Assembly (NCBI RefSeq): GCF_000003605.2
Contig: NW_003151628.1
Location: forward strand, 1-64,000
Reading direction: 5' to 3'
Length of the DNA stretch: 64,000 nt
Source of the DNA: Saccoglossus kowalevskii
Lineage: Eukaryota > Hemichordata > Enteropneusta > Harrimaniidae
A model generated the notes under the pieces. It was not told the DNA's origin and searched no databases. It saw nothing but the letters and a program-made list of their open reading frames with translations. This document shows positions 46,409-59,258 of the stretch, piece by piece; the stretch's first letter is position 1, and each line of letters begins with the position of its first letter. The translations under genes and the position numbers were made by a program.

Positions 46409-46837
46409 TGCTGATGAGAGTATTTTTGCACCTCAATTAGCGACTTTGAGTAAATGTCGGACGATGATACGAAAAGAGTGTGCATGACTTTGTGTTTAAG
46501 CTAAACGAAAACAACTTCTGAATTTCAACAATAAAATTTGCTTCCATTTTTACCATTCCTGTAGCTCAAATTATACTTACCATGCGCGATCTTAGTTGGA
46601 ATGAACTTCGCGCCAAGTACCACACACATTAAAACAGAGAGGAATATTGTCAACCAACAGTCAACCTCTCCGTTTTCCCAATCTTTATACCGTGCAGAAA
46701 TAATCAACCTCACTCCTGTGATTTGGTTATCAGAGACAATTATTGCAACCATCCGACATTGTGAGTAACAGCTCATTTCACTCAATTTCAACATCTTTCA
46801 TCGTAACTCACATTGTTTATTCGGTCTAAAAGTTGTT

Positions 46838-46910
46838 CGCCCAACGTGGGGCTCAAACCCACGACCCCGGGATTAAGAGTCCCATGCTCTACCGACTGAG
46901 CTAGCCGGGC
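46838..46910 (-). tRNA. tRNA-Lys (CTT), U56 variant
   Basis: U56 and G43, same allele as 45295. Confidence 0.62.
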
Positions 46911-47364
46911 TGCTGATGAGAGTGTTTTTGCACCTCAATTAGCGATTTTGAGTAAATGTCGGACGATGATACGAAAAGACAGTGCATGACTTTGTGTTTA
47001 AGCTAAACGAAAACAACTTCTGAATTTCAACAATAAAATTTGCTTCCATTTTTACCATTCCTGTAGCTCAAATCATACTTACCATGCACGATCTTAGTTG
47101 GAATGAACTTCGCGCCAAGTACCACACACATTAAAACAGAGAGGAATATTGTCAACCAACAGTCAACCTCTCCGTTTTCCCAATCTTTATACCGTGCAGA
47201 AATAATCAACCTCACTCCTGTGATTTGGTTATCAGAGACAATTATTGCAACCATCCGACATTGTGAGTAAGAACTCATTTCACTCAATTTCGTGTCACAT
47301 TCACCCACCGGAATTCAACATCTTTCATCGTAACTCACATTGTTTATTCTGTCTGAAAGGTGTT

Positions 47365-47439
47365 CGCACAATATGGGGCTCGAACCCCACGACCCTGGGA
47401 TTAAGAGTCCCCATGCTCTACCGACTGAGCTAGCCAGGC
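47365..47439 (-). pseudogene. tRNA-Lys (CTT) with two insertions, weak terminator
   Basis: Seventy-five bases: one extra in the T stem and one in the anticodon stem; U65/A66, U70 and U4. The stop is reduced to three Ts. Confidence 0.75.
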
Positions 47440-47868
47440 TGCTGATGAGAGTGTTTTTGCACCTCAATTAGCGACTTTGAGTAAATGTCGGACGATGATA
47501 CGAAAAGAGTGTGCATAACTTTGTGTTTAAGCTAAACGAAAACAACTTCTGAATTTTAACAATAAAATTTGCTTCCGTTTTTACTACTCCAGTAGCCCAA
47601 ATCATACTCACCATGCACGATCTTAGTTGGAATGAACTTCGCGCCAAGTACCACACACATTAAAACAGAGAGGAGTATTGTCAACCAACAGTCAACCTCT
47701 CCGTTTTCCCAATCTTTATACCGTGCAGAAATAATCAACCTCACTCCTGTGATTTGGTTATCAGAGACAATTATTGCAACCATCCGACATTGTGAGTAAC
47801 AGCTCATTTCACTCAATTTCAACATCTTTCATCGTAACTCACATTGTTTATTCGGTCTAAAAGGTGTT

Positions 47869-47941
47869 CGCCCAACGTGGGGCTCGAACCCACGACCCTG
47901 GGATTAAGAGTCCCATGCTCTACCGACTGAGCTAGCCGGGC
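47869..47941 (-). tRNA. trnK-CUU: tRNA-Lys (CTT), consensus
   Basis: No difference from consensus; 25-base deletion downstream. Confidence 0.95.
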
Positions 47942-48395
47942 TGCTGATGAGAGTGTTTTTGCACCTCAATTAGCGACTTTGAGTAAATGTCGGACGATGA
48001 TACGAAAAGAGTGTGCATAACTTTGTGTTTAAGCTAAACGAAAACAACTTCTGAATTTTAACAATAAAATTTGCTTCCGTTTTTACTACTCCAGTAGCTC
48101 AAATCATACTCACCATGCACGATCTTAGTTGGAATGAACTTCGCGCCAAGTACCACACAATTTAAAACAGAGATCAGTATTGTCAACCAACAGTCAACCT
48201 CTCCGTTTTCCCAATCTTTATACCGTGCAGAAATAATCAACCTCGCTCCTGTGATTTGGTTATCAGAGACAATTATTGCAACCATCCGACATTGTGAGTA
48301 AGAACTCATTTCACTCAATTTCGTGTCACATTCACCCACCGGAATTCAACATCTTTCATCGTAACTCACATTGTTTATTCTGTCTAAAAGGTGTT

Positions 48396-48468
48396 CGCAC
48401 AATATGGAGCTCGAACCCACGACCCTGGGATTAAGAGTCCCATGCTCTACCGACTGAGCTAGCCGGAC
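48396..48468 (-). tRNA. tRNA-Lys (CTT) with U65/A66, U70, U2
   Basis: C3-U70 and C7-A66 mismatches, U2-G71 and G53-U61 wobbles. A weak acceptor stem. Confidence 0.58.
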
Positions 48469-48922
48469 TGCTGATGAGAGTGTTTTTGCACCTCAATTAG
48501 CGACTTTGAGTAAATGTCGGACGATGATACGAAAAGAGTGTGCATGACTTTGTGTTTAAGCTAAACGAAAACAACTTCTGAATTTCAACAATAAAATTTG
48601 CTTCCGTTTTTACTATTACAGTAGCTCAAATCATACTCACCATGCACGATCTTAGGTGGAGGGAACTTCGCGCCAAGTACCACACACATTAAAACAGAGA
48701 GGAGTATTGTCAACCAACAGTCAACCTCTCCGTTTTCCCAATCTTTATACCGTGCAGAAATAATCAACCTCACTCCTGTGATTTGGTTATCAGAGACAAT
48801 TATTGCAACCATCCGACATTGTGAGTAAGAGCTCATTTCACTCAATTTCGTGTCACATTCACCCACCGGAATTCAACATCTTTCATCGTAACTCACATTG
48901 TTTATTCTGTCTAAAAGGTGTT

Positions 48923-48995
48923 CGCCCAATATGGGGCTCGAACCCACGACCCTGGGATTAAGAGTCCCATGCTCTACCGACTGAGCTAGCCGGAC
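48923..48995 (-). tRNA. trnK-CUU: tRNA-Lys (CTT) with U65/A66 and U2
   Basis: Adds a U2-G71 wobble to the U65/A66 form. Confidence 0.7.
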
Positions 48996-49449
48996 TGCTG
49001 ATGAGAGTGTTTTTGCACCTCAATTAGCGACTTTGAGTAAATGTCGGACGATGATACGAAAAGACAGTGCATGACTTTGTGTTTAAGCTAAACGAAAACA
49101 ACTTCTGAATTTCAACAATAAAATTTGCTTCCGTTTTTACTATTACAGTAGCTCAAATCATACTCACCATGCACGATCTTAGGTGGAGGGAACTTCGCGC
49201 CAAGTACCACACACATTAAAACAGAGAGGAGTATTGTCAACCAACAGTCAACCTCTCCGTTTTCCCAATCTTAATACCATGCAGAAATAATCAACCTCGC
49301 TCCTGTGATTTGGTTATCAGAGACAATTATTGCAGCCATCCGACATTGTGAGTAAGAACTCATTTCACTCAATTTCGTGTCACATTCACCCACCGGAATT
49401 CAACATCATTCATAGTAACTCACATTGTTTATTTTGTCTAAAAGATGTT

Positions 49450-49531
49450 CGCCCAAAGTGGGGCTCGAACCCACTACCCTGTGATTAAGCAGATTAAGAG
49501 TCCCATGCTCTACCGACTGAGCTAGCCGGGC
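49450..49531 (-). pseudogene. tRNA-Lys with 9-base insertion in anticodon arm
   Basis: Eighty-two bases. A near-duplication of 'gattaag' (49483-49498) inserts nine bases, disrupting the anticodon arm. U66 also mismatches C7. Confidence 0.82.
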
Positions 49532-49985
49532 TGCTGATGAGAGTGTTTTTGCACCTCAATTAGTGACTTTGAGTAAATGTCGGACGATGATACGAAAAGA
49601 CAGTGCATGACTTTGTGTTTAAGCTAAACGAAAACAACTTCTGAATTTCAACAATAAAATTTGCTTCCGTTTTTACTATTACAGTAGCTCAAATCATACT
49701 CACCATGCACGATCTTAGGTGGAGGGAACTTCGCGCCAAGTACTACACACATTAAAACAGAGAGGAGTATTGTCAACCAACAGTCAACCTCTCCGTTTTC
49801 CCAATCTTAATACCATGCAGAAATAATCAACCTCGCTCCTGTGATTTGGTTATCAGAGACAATTATTGCAGCCATCCGACATTGTGAGTAAGAACTCATT
49901 TCACTCAATTTCGTGTCACATTCACCCACCGGAATTCAACATCATTCATAGTAACTCACATTGTTTATTTTGTCTAAAAGATATT

Positions 49986-50058
49986 CGCCCAACATGGGGC
50001 TCGAACCCACGACCATGGGATTAAGTGTCCCATGCTCTACCGACTGAGCTAGCCGGGC
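49986..50058 (-). tRNA. tRNA-Lys (CTT), A33 variant
   Basis: The universal U33 of the anticodon U-turn is A. U65 and U44 also differ. Unlikely to work in translation. Confidence 0.6.
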
Positions 50059-50512
50059 TGCTGATGAGAGTGTTTTTGCACCTCAATTAGTGACTTTGAA
50101 TAAATGTCGGACGGTGATACGAAAAGAGTGTGCATGACTTTGTGTTTAAGCTAAACGAAAACAAATTCTGATTTTCAACAATAAAATTTGCTTCCATTTT
50201 TACCATTCCTGTAGCTCAAATCATACTTACCATGCACGATCTTAGTTGGAATGAACTTCGCGCCAAGTACCACACACATTAAAACAGAGAGGAGTATTGT
50301 CAACCAACAGTCAACCTCTCCGTTTTCCCAATCTTTATACCGTGCAGAAATAATCAACCTCACTCCTGTGATTTGGTTATCAGAGACAATTATTGCAACC
50401 ATCCGACATTGTGAGTAAGAGCTCATTTCACTCAATTTCGTGGCACATTCACCCACCGGAATTCAACATCTTTGATCGTAACTCACATTGTTTATTCTGT
50501 CTAAAAGGTGTT

Positions 50513-50585
50513 CGCCCAACGTGGGGCTCGAACCCACGACCCTGGGATTAAGAGTCCCATGCTCTATCGACTGAGCTAGCCGGAC
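50513..50585 (-). tRNA. tRNA-Lys (CTT), A19/U2 variant
   Basis: A19 loses the G19-C56 contact and changes the A box end; U2-G71 is a wobble. Confidence 0.7.
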
Positions 50586-51014
50586 TGCTGATGAGAGTGT
50601 TTTTACACCTCAATTAGCGTCTTTGAGTAAATGTCGGACGATGATACGAAAAGAGTGTGCATGACTTTGTGTTTAAGCTAAACGAAAACAAATTCTGATT
50701 TTCAACAATAAAATTTGCTTCCATTTTTACCATTCCTGTAGCTCAAATCATACTCACCATGCACGATCTTAGGTGGAGGGAACTTCGCGCCAAGTACCAC
50801 ACACATTAAAACAGAGAGGAGTATTGTCAACCAACAGTCAACCTCTCCGTTTTCCCAATCTTTATACCGTGCAGAAATAATCAACCTCACTCCTGTGATT
50901 TGGTTATCAGAGACAATTATTGCAACCATCCGACATTGTGAGTAAGAGCTCATTTCACTCAATTTCAACATCTTTCATCTTAACTCATATTGTTTATTCT
51001 GTCTAAAAGGTGTT

Positions 51015-51087
51015 CGCCCAACGTGGGGCTCGAACCCACGACCCTGGGCTTAAGAGTCCCATGCTCTACCGACTGAGCTAGCCGGGC
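51015..51087 (-). tRNA. trnK-CUU: tRNA-Lys (CTT), G39 variant
   Basis: Fourth G39 copy, again with 'cttaactcatattg' and the 25-base deletion. Confidence 0.8.
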
Positions 51088-51541
51088 TGCTGATGAGAGT
51101 GTTTTTGCACCTCAATTAGTGACTTTGAGTAAATGTCGGACGATGATACGAAAAGAGTGTGCATGACTTTGTGTTTAAGCTAAACGAAAACAACTTCTGA
51201 ATTTCAACAATAAAATTTGCTTCCGTTTTTACTACTCCAGTAGCTCAAATCATACTCACCATGCACGATCTTAGTTGGAATGAACTTCGCGCCAAGTACC
51301 ACACACATTAAAACAGAGAGGAGTATTGTCAACCAACAGTCAACCTCTCCGTTTTCCCAATCTTTATACCGTGCAGAAATAATCAACCTCACTCCTGTGA
51401 TTTGGTTATCAGAGACAATTATTGCAACCATCCGACATTGTGAGTAAGAACTCATTTCACTCAATTTCGTGTCACATTCACCCACCGGAATTCAACATCA
51501 TTCATAGTAACTCACATTGTTTATTTTGTCTAAAAGATGTT

Positions 51542-51614
51542 CGCCCAACGTGGGGCTCGAACCCACGACCCTGGGATTAAGAGTCCCATGCTCTACCGAC
51601 TGAGCTAGCCGGGC
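51542..51614 (-). tRNA. trnK-CUU: tRNA-Lys (CTT), consensus
   Basis: No difference from consensus. Confidence 0.95.
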
Positions 51615-52068
51615 TGCTGATGAGAGTGTTTTTGCACCTCAATTAGCGACTTTGAGTAAATGTCGGACGATGATACGAAAAGAGTGTGGATGACTTTGTG
51701 TTTAAGCTAAACGAAAACAACTTCTGAATTTCAACAATAAAATTTGCTTCCATTTTTACCATTCCTGTAGCTCAAATCATACTTACCATGCACGATCTTA
51801 GTTGGAATGAACTTCGCGCCAAGTACCACACACATTAAAACAGAGAGGAGTATTGTCAACCAACAGTCAACCTCTCCGTTTTCCCAATCTTTATACCGTG
51901 CAGAAATAATCAACCTCACTCCTGTGATTTGGTTATCAGAGACAATTATTGCAACCATCCGACATTGTGAGTAAGAACTCATTTCACTCAATTTCGTGTC
52001 ACATTCACCCACCGGAATTCAACATCTTTCATAGTAACTCACATTGTTTATTCTGTCTAAAAGGTGTT

Positions 52069-52141
52069 CGCCCAATATGGGGCTCGAACCCATGACCCTG
52101 GGATGAACAGTCCCGTGCTCTACCGACTGAGCTAGCCGGGC
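52069..52141 (-). tRNA. tRNA-Lys body with GTT anticodon, C27
   Basis: GTT lineage plus C27, which mismatches A43. Linked 'ggtgatacg' 5' flank present. Confidence 0.58.
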
Positions 52142-52595
52142 TGCTGATGAGAGTGTTTTTGCACCTCAATTAGCGACTTTGAGTAAATGGCGGACGGTGA
52201 TACGAAAAGACAGTGCATGGCTTTGTGTTTAAGCTAAACGAAAACAACTTCTGAATTTCAACAATAAAATTTGCTTCCGTTTTTACTATTAGAGTAGCTC
52301 AAATCATACTTACCATGCACGATCTTATGTGGAGGGAACTTCGCGCCAAGTACCACACACATTAAAACAGAGAGGAGTATTGTCAACCAACAGTCAACCT
52401 CTCCGTTTTCCGAATCTTAATACCATGCAGAAATAATCAACCTCGCTCCTGTGATTTGGTTATCAGAGACAATTATTGCAGCCATCCGACATTGTGAGTA
52501 AGAACTCATTTCACTCAAGTTCGTGTCACATTCACCCACCGGAATTCAACATCATTCATAGTAACTCACATTGTTTATTTTGTCTAAAAGATGTT

Positions 52596-52668
52596 CGCCC
52601 AACGTGGGGTTCGAACCCACGACCCTGGGATTAAGAGTCCCATGCTCTACCGACTAAGCTAGCCGGGC
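52596..52668 (-). tRNA. trnK-CUU: tRNA-Lys (CTT), A59/U13 variant
   Basis: A59 in the T loop, and U13-G22 wobble in the D stem; fold retained. Confidence 0.85.
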
Positions 52669-53123
52669 TGCTGATGAGAGTGTTTTTGCACCTCAATTAG
52701 TGACTTTGAGTAAATGTCGGACGATGATACGAAAAGAGTGTGCATAACTTTGTGTTTAAGCTAAACGAAAACAACTTCTGAATTTCAACAATAAAATTTG
52801 CTTCCGTTTTTACTACTCCATTAGCTCAAATCATACTCACCATGCACGATCTTAGTTGGAATGAACTTCGCGCCAAGTACCACACACATTAAAACAGAGA
52901 GGAGTATTGTCAACCAACAGTCAACCTCTCCGTTTTTCCCAATCTTTATACCGTGCAGAAATAATCAACCTCACTCCTGTGATTTGGTTATCAGAGACAA
53001 TTATTGCAACCATCCGACATTGTGAGTAAGAGCACATTTCACTCAATTTCGTGTCACATTCACCCACCGGAATTCAACATCTTTCATCGTAACTCACATT
53101 GTTTATTCTGTCTAATAGGTGTT

Positions 53124-53196
53124 CGCCCAATATGGGGCTCGAACCCACGACCCTGGGATTAAGAGTCCCATGCTCTACCGACTGAGCTAGCCGGGC
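53124..53196 (-). tRNA. tRNA-Lys (CTT) with U65/A66, terminator lost
   Basis: Last copy of the TATT class in the window. Confidence 0.7.
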
Positions 53197-53534
53197 TGCT
53201 GATGAGAGTATTTTTGCACCTCAATTAGCGACTTTGAGTAAATGTCGGACGATGATACGAAAAGAGTGTGCATGACTTTGTGTTTAAGCTAAACGAAAAC
53301 AACTTCTGAATTTCAACAATAAAATTTGCTTCCATTTTTACCATTCCTGTAGCTCAAATTATACTTACCATGCGCGATCTTAGTTGGAATGAACTTCGCG
53401 CCAAGTACCACACACATTAAAACAGAGAGGAATATTGTCAACCAACAGTCAACCTCTCCGTTTTCCCAATCTTTATACCGTGCAGAAATAATCAACCTCA
53501 CTCCTGTGATTTGGTTATCAGAGACAATTATTAT

Positions 53535-53557
53535 TCTACCGACTGAGCTAGCCGGGC
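53535..53557 (-). pseudogene. tRNA-Lys fragment, 5' 23 bases only
   Basis: A deletion of about 166 bases joins mid-spacer to the D loop, leaving only the acceptor 5' arm and A-box region. No anticodon or T arm. Confidence 0.88.
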
Positions 53558-54012
53558 TGCTGATGAGAGTGTTTTTGCACCTCCATTAGCGACTTTGAGT
53601 AAATGTCGGACGGTGATACGAAAAGACAGTGCATGACTTTGTGTTTAAGCTAAACGAAAACAACTTCTGAATTTCAACAATAAAATTTGCTTCCGTTTTT
53701 ACTATTAGAGTAGCTCAAATCATACTCACCATGCACGATCTTAGGTGGAGGGAACTTCGCGCCAAGTACCACACACATTAAAACAGAAAGGAGTATTGTC
53801 AACCAACAGTCAACCTCTCCGTTTTCCCCAATCTTAATACCATGCAGAAATAATCAACCTCGCTCCTGTGATTTGGTTATCAGAGACAATTATTGCAGCC
53901 ATCCGACATTGTGAGTAAGAACTCATTTCACTCAATTTCGTGTCACATTCACCCACCGGAATTCAACATCATTCATAGTAACTCACATTGTTTATTTTGT
54001 CTAAAAGATGTT

Positions 54013-54085
54013 CGCCCAACGTGGGGCTCGAACCCACGACCCTGGGATTAAGAGTCCCATGCTCTACCGACTGAGCTAGCCGGGC
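54013..54085 (-). tRNA. trnK-CUU: tRNA-Lys (CTT), consensus
   Basis: No difference from consensus; 5' leader 'gctattgag' shared with the next copy. Confidence 0.95.
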
Positions 54086-54539
54086 TGCTATTGAGAGTGT
54101 TTTTGCACCTCAATTAGTGACTTTGAGTAAATATCGGACGATGATACGAAAAGAGTGTGCATGACTTTGTGATTAAGCTAAACGAAAACAACTTCTGAAT
54201 TTCAACAATAGAATTTGCTTCCGTTTTTACTACTCCAGTAGCTCAAATCATACTCACCATGCACGATCTTAGTTGGAATGAACATCGCGCCAAGTACCAC
54301 ACACATTAAAACAGAGAGGAGTATTGTCAACCAACAGTCAACCTCTCCGTTTTCCCAATCTTAATACCATGCAGAAATAATCAACCTCGCTCCTGTGATT
54401 TGGTTATCAGAGACAATTATTGCAGTCATCCGACATTGTGAGTAAGAACTCATTTCACTCAATTTCGTGTCACATTCACCCACCGGAATTCAACATCATT
54501 CATAGTAACTCACATTGTTTATTTTGTCTAAAAGATGTT

Positions 54540-54612
54540 CGCCCAACGTGGGGCTCGAACCCACGACCCTGGGATTAAGAGTCCCATGCTCTACCGACTG
54601 AGCTAGCCGGGC
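54540..54612 (-). tRNA. trnK-CUU: tRNA-Lys (CTT), consensus
   Basis: No difference from consensus; near-identical unit to 54013 apart from spacer subtype. Confidence 0.95.
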
Positions 54613-55066
54613 TGCTATTGAGAGTGTTTTTGCACCTCAATTAGTGACTTTGAGTAAATATCGGACGATGATACGAAAAGAGTGTGCATGACTTTGTGAT
54701 TAAGCTAAACGAAAACAACTTCTGAATTTCAATAATAAAATTTGCTTCCATTTTTACCATTCCTGTAGCTCAAATTATACTTACCATGCGCGATCTTAGT
54801 TGGAATGAACTTCGCGCCAAGTACCACACACATTAAAACAGAGAGGAATATTGTCAACCAACAGTCAACCTCTCCGTTTTCCCAATCTTTATACCGTGCA
54901 GAAATAATCAACCTCACTCCTGTGATTTGGTTATCAGAGACAATTATTGCAGCCATCCGACATTGTGAGTAAGAACTCATTTCACTCAATTTCGTGTCAC
55001 ATTCACCCACCGGAATTCAACATCATTCATAGTAACTCACATTGTTTATTTTGTCTAAAAGATGTT

Positions 55067-55139
55067 CGCCCAACGTGGGGCTCGAACCCACGACCCTGGG
55101 ATTAAGAGTCCCATGCTCTACCGACTGAGCTAGCCGGGC
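55067..55139 (-). tRNA. trnK-CUU: tRNA-Lys (CTT), consensus
   Basis: No difference from consensus. Confidence 0.95.
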
Positions 55140-55593
55140 TGCTGATGAGAGTGTTTTTGCACCTCAATTAGCGACTTTGAGTAAATGTCGGACGATGATA
55201 CGAAAAGAGTGTGCATGACTTTGTGATTAAGCTAAACGAAAACAACTTCTGAATTTCAACAATAAAATTTGCTTCCGTTTTTACTACTCCAGTAGCTCAA
55301 ATCATACTCACCATGCACGATCTTAGTTGGAATGAACATCGCGCCAAGTACCACACACATTAAAACAGAGAGGAGTATTGTCAACCAACAGTCAACCTCT
55401 CCGTTTTCCCAATCTTTATACCGTGCAGAAATAATCAACCTCACTCCTGTGATTTGGTTATCAGAGACAATTATTGCAACCATCCGACATTGTGAGTAAG
55501 AGCTCATTTCACTCAATTTCGTGTCACATTCACCCACCGGAATTCAACATCTTTCATAGTAACTCACATTGTTTATTCTGTCTAAAAGGTGTT

Positions 55594-55666
55594 CGCCCAA
55601 TATGGGGCTCGTACCCATGACCCTGGGATGAACAGTCCCATGCTCTACCGACTGAGCTAGCCGGGC
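55594..55666 (-). tRNA. tRNA-Lys body with GTT anticodon, A55
   Basis: GTT lineage with A55 as at 13445 but with G71 intact. Confidence 0.55.
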
Positions 55667-56121
55667 TGCTGATGAGAGTGTTTTTGCACCTCAATTAGCG
55701 ACTTTGAGTAAATGTCGGACGGTGATACGAAAAGACAGTGCATGACTTTGTGTTTAAGCTAAACGAAAACAACTTCTGAATTTCAACAATAAAATTTGCT
55801 TCCGTTTTTACTATTAGAGTAGCTCAAATCATACTCACCATGCACGATCTTAGGTGGAGGGAACTTCGCGCCAAGTACCACACACATTAAAACAGAGAGG
55901 AGTATTGTCAACCAACAGTCAACCTCTCCGTTTTCCCAATCTTAATACCATGCAGAAATAATCAACCTCGCTCCTGTGATTTGGTTATCAGAGACAATTA
56001 TTCCAGCCATCCGACATTGTGAGTAAGAACTCATTTCACTCAATTTCGTGTCACATTCACCCACCGGAATTCAACGTCATTCATAGTAACTCACTATGGT
56101 TTATTTTGTCTAAAAGATGTT

Positions 56122-56194
56122 CGCCCAACGTGGGGCTCGAACCCACGACCCTGGGATTAAGAGTCCCATGCTCTACCGACTGAGCTAGCCGGGC
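56122..56194 (-). tRNA. trnK-CUU: tRNA-Lys (CTT), consensus
   Basis: No difference from consensus; 'ctatggttta' spacer marker. Confidence 0.95.
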
Positions 56195-56648
56195 TGCTGA
56201 TGAGAGTGTTTTTGCACCTCAATTAGTGACTTTGAGTAAATGTCGGACGATGATACGAAAAGAGTGTGCATGACTTTGTGATTAAGCTAAACGAAAACAA
56301 CTTCTGAATTTCAACAATAGAATTTGCTTCCGTTTTTACTACTCCAGTAGCTCAAATCATACTCACCATGCACGATCTTAGTTGGAATGAACATCGCGCC
56401 AAGTACCACACACATTAAAACAGAGAGGAGTATTGTCAACCAACAGTCAACCTCTCCGTTTTCCCAATCTTAATACCATGCAGAAATAATCAACCTCGCT
56501 CCTGTGATTTGGTTATCAGAGACAATTATTGCAGCCATCCGACATTGTGAGTAAGAACTCATTTCACTCAATTTCGTGTCACATTCACCCACCGGAATTC
56601 AACATCATTCATAGTAACTCACATTGTTTATTTTGTCTAAAAGATGTT

Positions 56649-56721
56649 CGCCCAATATGGGGCTCGAACCCACGACCCTGGGATTAAGAGTCCCATGCTC
56701 TACCGACTGAGCTAGCCGGGC
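56649..56721 (-). tRNA. trnK-CUU: tRNA-Lys (CTT) with U65/A66
   Basis: U65/A66 only, with an 'aaaagatg' 3' flank normally seen beside consensus copies, so the exchange point is close to the 3' end. Confidence 0.75.
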
Positions 56722-57150
56722 TGCTGATGAGAGTGTTTTTGCACCTCAATTAGCGACTTTGAGTAAATGTCGGACGATGATACGAAAAGAGTGTGCATGA
56801 CTTTGTGTTTAAGCTAAACGAAAACAACTTCTGAATTTCAACAATAAAATTTGCTTCCATTTTTACCATTCCTGTAGCTCAAATCATACTTACCATGCAC
56901 GATCTTAGTTGGAATGAACTTCGCGCCAAGTACCACACACATTAAAACAGAGAGGAGTATTGTCAACCAACAGTCAACCTCTCCGTTTTCCCAATCTTTA
57001 TACCGTGCAGAAATAATCAACCTCACTCCTGTGATTTGGTTATCAGAGACAATTATTGCAACCATCCGACATTGTGAGTAAGAGCTCATTTCACTCAATT
57101 TCAACATCTTTCATCGTAACTCACATTGTTTATTCTGTCTAAAAGGTGTT

Positions 57151-57223
57151 CGCCCAATATGGGGCTCGAACCCACGACCCTGGGATTAAGAGTCCCATGA
57201 ATTACCGACAGAGCTAGCCGGGC
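57151..57223 (-). tRNA. tRNA-Lys (CTT) with U65/A66, broken D arm
   Basis: Several changes at 14 and 22-25 destroy the D stem. Likely a pseudogene although full length. Confidence 0.6.
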
Positions 57224-57676
57224 TGCCGATGAGAGTGTTTTTGCACCTCAATTAGCGACTTTGAGTAAATGTCGGACGATGATACGAAAAGAGTGTGCAT
57301 GACTTTGTGTTTAAGCTAAACGAAAACAACTTCTGAATTTCAACAATAAAATTTGCTTCCGTTTTTACTATTAGAGTAGCTCAAATCATACTCACCATGC
57401 ACGATTTAGGTGGAGGGAACTTCGCGCCAAGTACCACACACATTAAAACAGAGAGGAGTATTGTCAACCAACAGTCAACCTCTCCGTTTTCCCAATCTTA
57501 ATACCATGCAGAAATAATCAACCTCGCTCCTGTGATTTGGTTATCAGAGACAATTATTGCAGCCATCCGACATTGTGAGTAAGAACTCATTTCACTCAAT
57601 TTCGTGTCACATTCACCCACCGGAATTCAACATCTTTCATAGTAACTCACATTGTTTATTCTGTCTAAAAGGTGTT

Positions 57677-57749
57677 CGCCCAATATGGGGTTCGAACCCA
57701 CGACCCTGGGATTAAGAGTCCCATGCTCTACCGACTGAGCTAGCCGGGC
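57677..57749 (-). tRNA. trnK-CUU: tRNA-Lys (CTT) with U65/A66 and A59
   Basis: A59 as at 52596 on the U65/A66 background. Confidence 0.73.
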
Positions 57750-58203
57750 TGCTGATGAGAGTGTTTTTGCACCTCAATTAGCGACTTTGAGTAAATGTCG
57801 GACGATGATACGAAAAGAGTGTGCATGACTTTGTGTTTAAGCTAAACGAAAACAACTTCTGAATTTCAACAATAAAATTTGCTTCCGTTTTTACTATTAG
57901 AGTAGCTCAAATCATACTCACCATGCACGATCTTAGGTGGAGGGAACTTCGCGCCAAGTACCACACACATTAAAACAGAGAGGAGTATTGTCAACCAACA
58001 GTCAACCTCTCCGTTTTCCCAATCTTAATACCATGCAGAAATAATCAACCTCGATCCTGTGATTTGGTTATCAGAGACAATTATTGCAGCCATCCGACAT
58101 TGTGAGTAAGAACTCATTTCACTCAATTTCGTGTCACATTCACCCACCGGAATTCAACATCATTCATAGTAACTCACATTGTTTATTTTGTCTAAAAGAT
58201 GTT

Positions 58204-58276
58204 CGCCCAACGTGGGGCTCGAACCCACGACCCTGGGATTAAGAATCCCATGCTCTACCGACTGAGCTAGCCGGGC
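58204..58276 (-). tRNA. trnK-CUU: tRNA-Lys (CTT), U32 variant
   Basis: C32 to U in the anticodon loop, a tolerated pyrimidine change. Confidence 0.9.
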
Positions 58277-58730
58277 TGCTGATGAGAGTGTTTTTGCACC
58301 TCAATTAGCGACTTTGAGTAAATATCGGACGATGATACGAAAAGAGTGTGCATAACTTTGTGTTTAAGCTAAACGAAAACAACTTCTGAATTTCAACAAT
58401 AAAATTTGCTTCCATTTTTACCATTCCTGTAGCTCAAATCATACTTACCATGCACGATCTTAGTTGGAATGAACTTCGCGCCAAGTACCACACACATTAA
58501 AACAGAGAGGAATATTGTCAACCAACAGTCAACCTCTCCGTTTTCCCAATCTTTATACCGTGCAGAAATAATCAACCTCACTCCTGTGATTTGGTTATCA
58601 GAGACAATTATTGCAAACATCCGACATTGTGAGTAAGAGCTCATTTCACTAAATTTCGTGTCACATTCACCCACCGGAATTCAACATCTTTCATAGTAAC
58701 TCACATTGTTTATTCTGTCTAAAAGGTGTT

Positions 58731-58803
58731 CGCCCAATATGGGGCTCGAACCCATGACCCTGGGATGAACAGTCCCATGCTCTACCGACTGAGCTAGCCG
58801 GGC
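58731..58803 (-). tRNA. tRNA-Lys body with GTT (Asn) anticodon
   Basis: Same tRNA as 13972, in the duplicated block; 'ggtgatacg' 5' flank. Confidence 0.65.
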
Positions 58804-59258
58804 TGCTGATGAGAGTGTTTTTGCACCTCAATTAGCGACTTTGAGTAAATGTCGGACGGTGATACGAAAAGACAGTGCATGACTTTGTGTTTAAGCTAAA
58901 CGAAAACAACTTCTGAATTTCAACAATAAAATTTGCTTCCGTTTTTACTATTAGAGTAGCTCAAATCATACTCACCATGCACGATCTTAGGTGGAGGGAA
59001 CTTCGCGCCAAGTACCACACACATTAAAACAGAGAGGAGTATTGTCAACCAACAGTCAACCTCTCCGTTTTCCCAATCTTAATACCATGCAGAAATAATC
59101 AACCTCGCTCCTGTGATTTGGTTATCAGAGACAATTATTCCAGCCATCCGACATTGTGAGTAAGAACTCATTTCACTCAATTTCGTGTCACATTCACCCA
59201 CCGGAATTCAACGTCATTCATAGTAACTCACTATGGTTTATTTTGTCTAAAAGATGTT

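Noticed and set aside
49450-49531. Intron-containing tRNA
   Set aside because: The extra nine bases look like a partial repeat of adjacent sequence, and no other copy has an intron.
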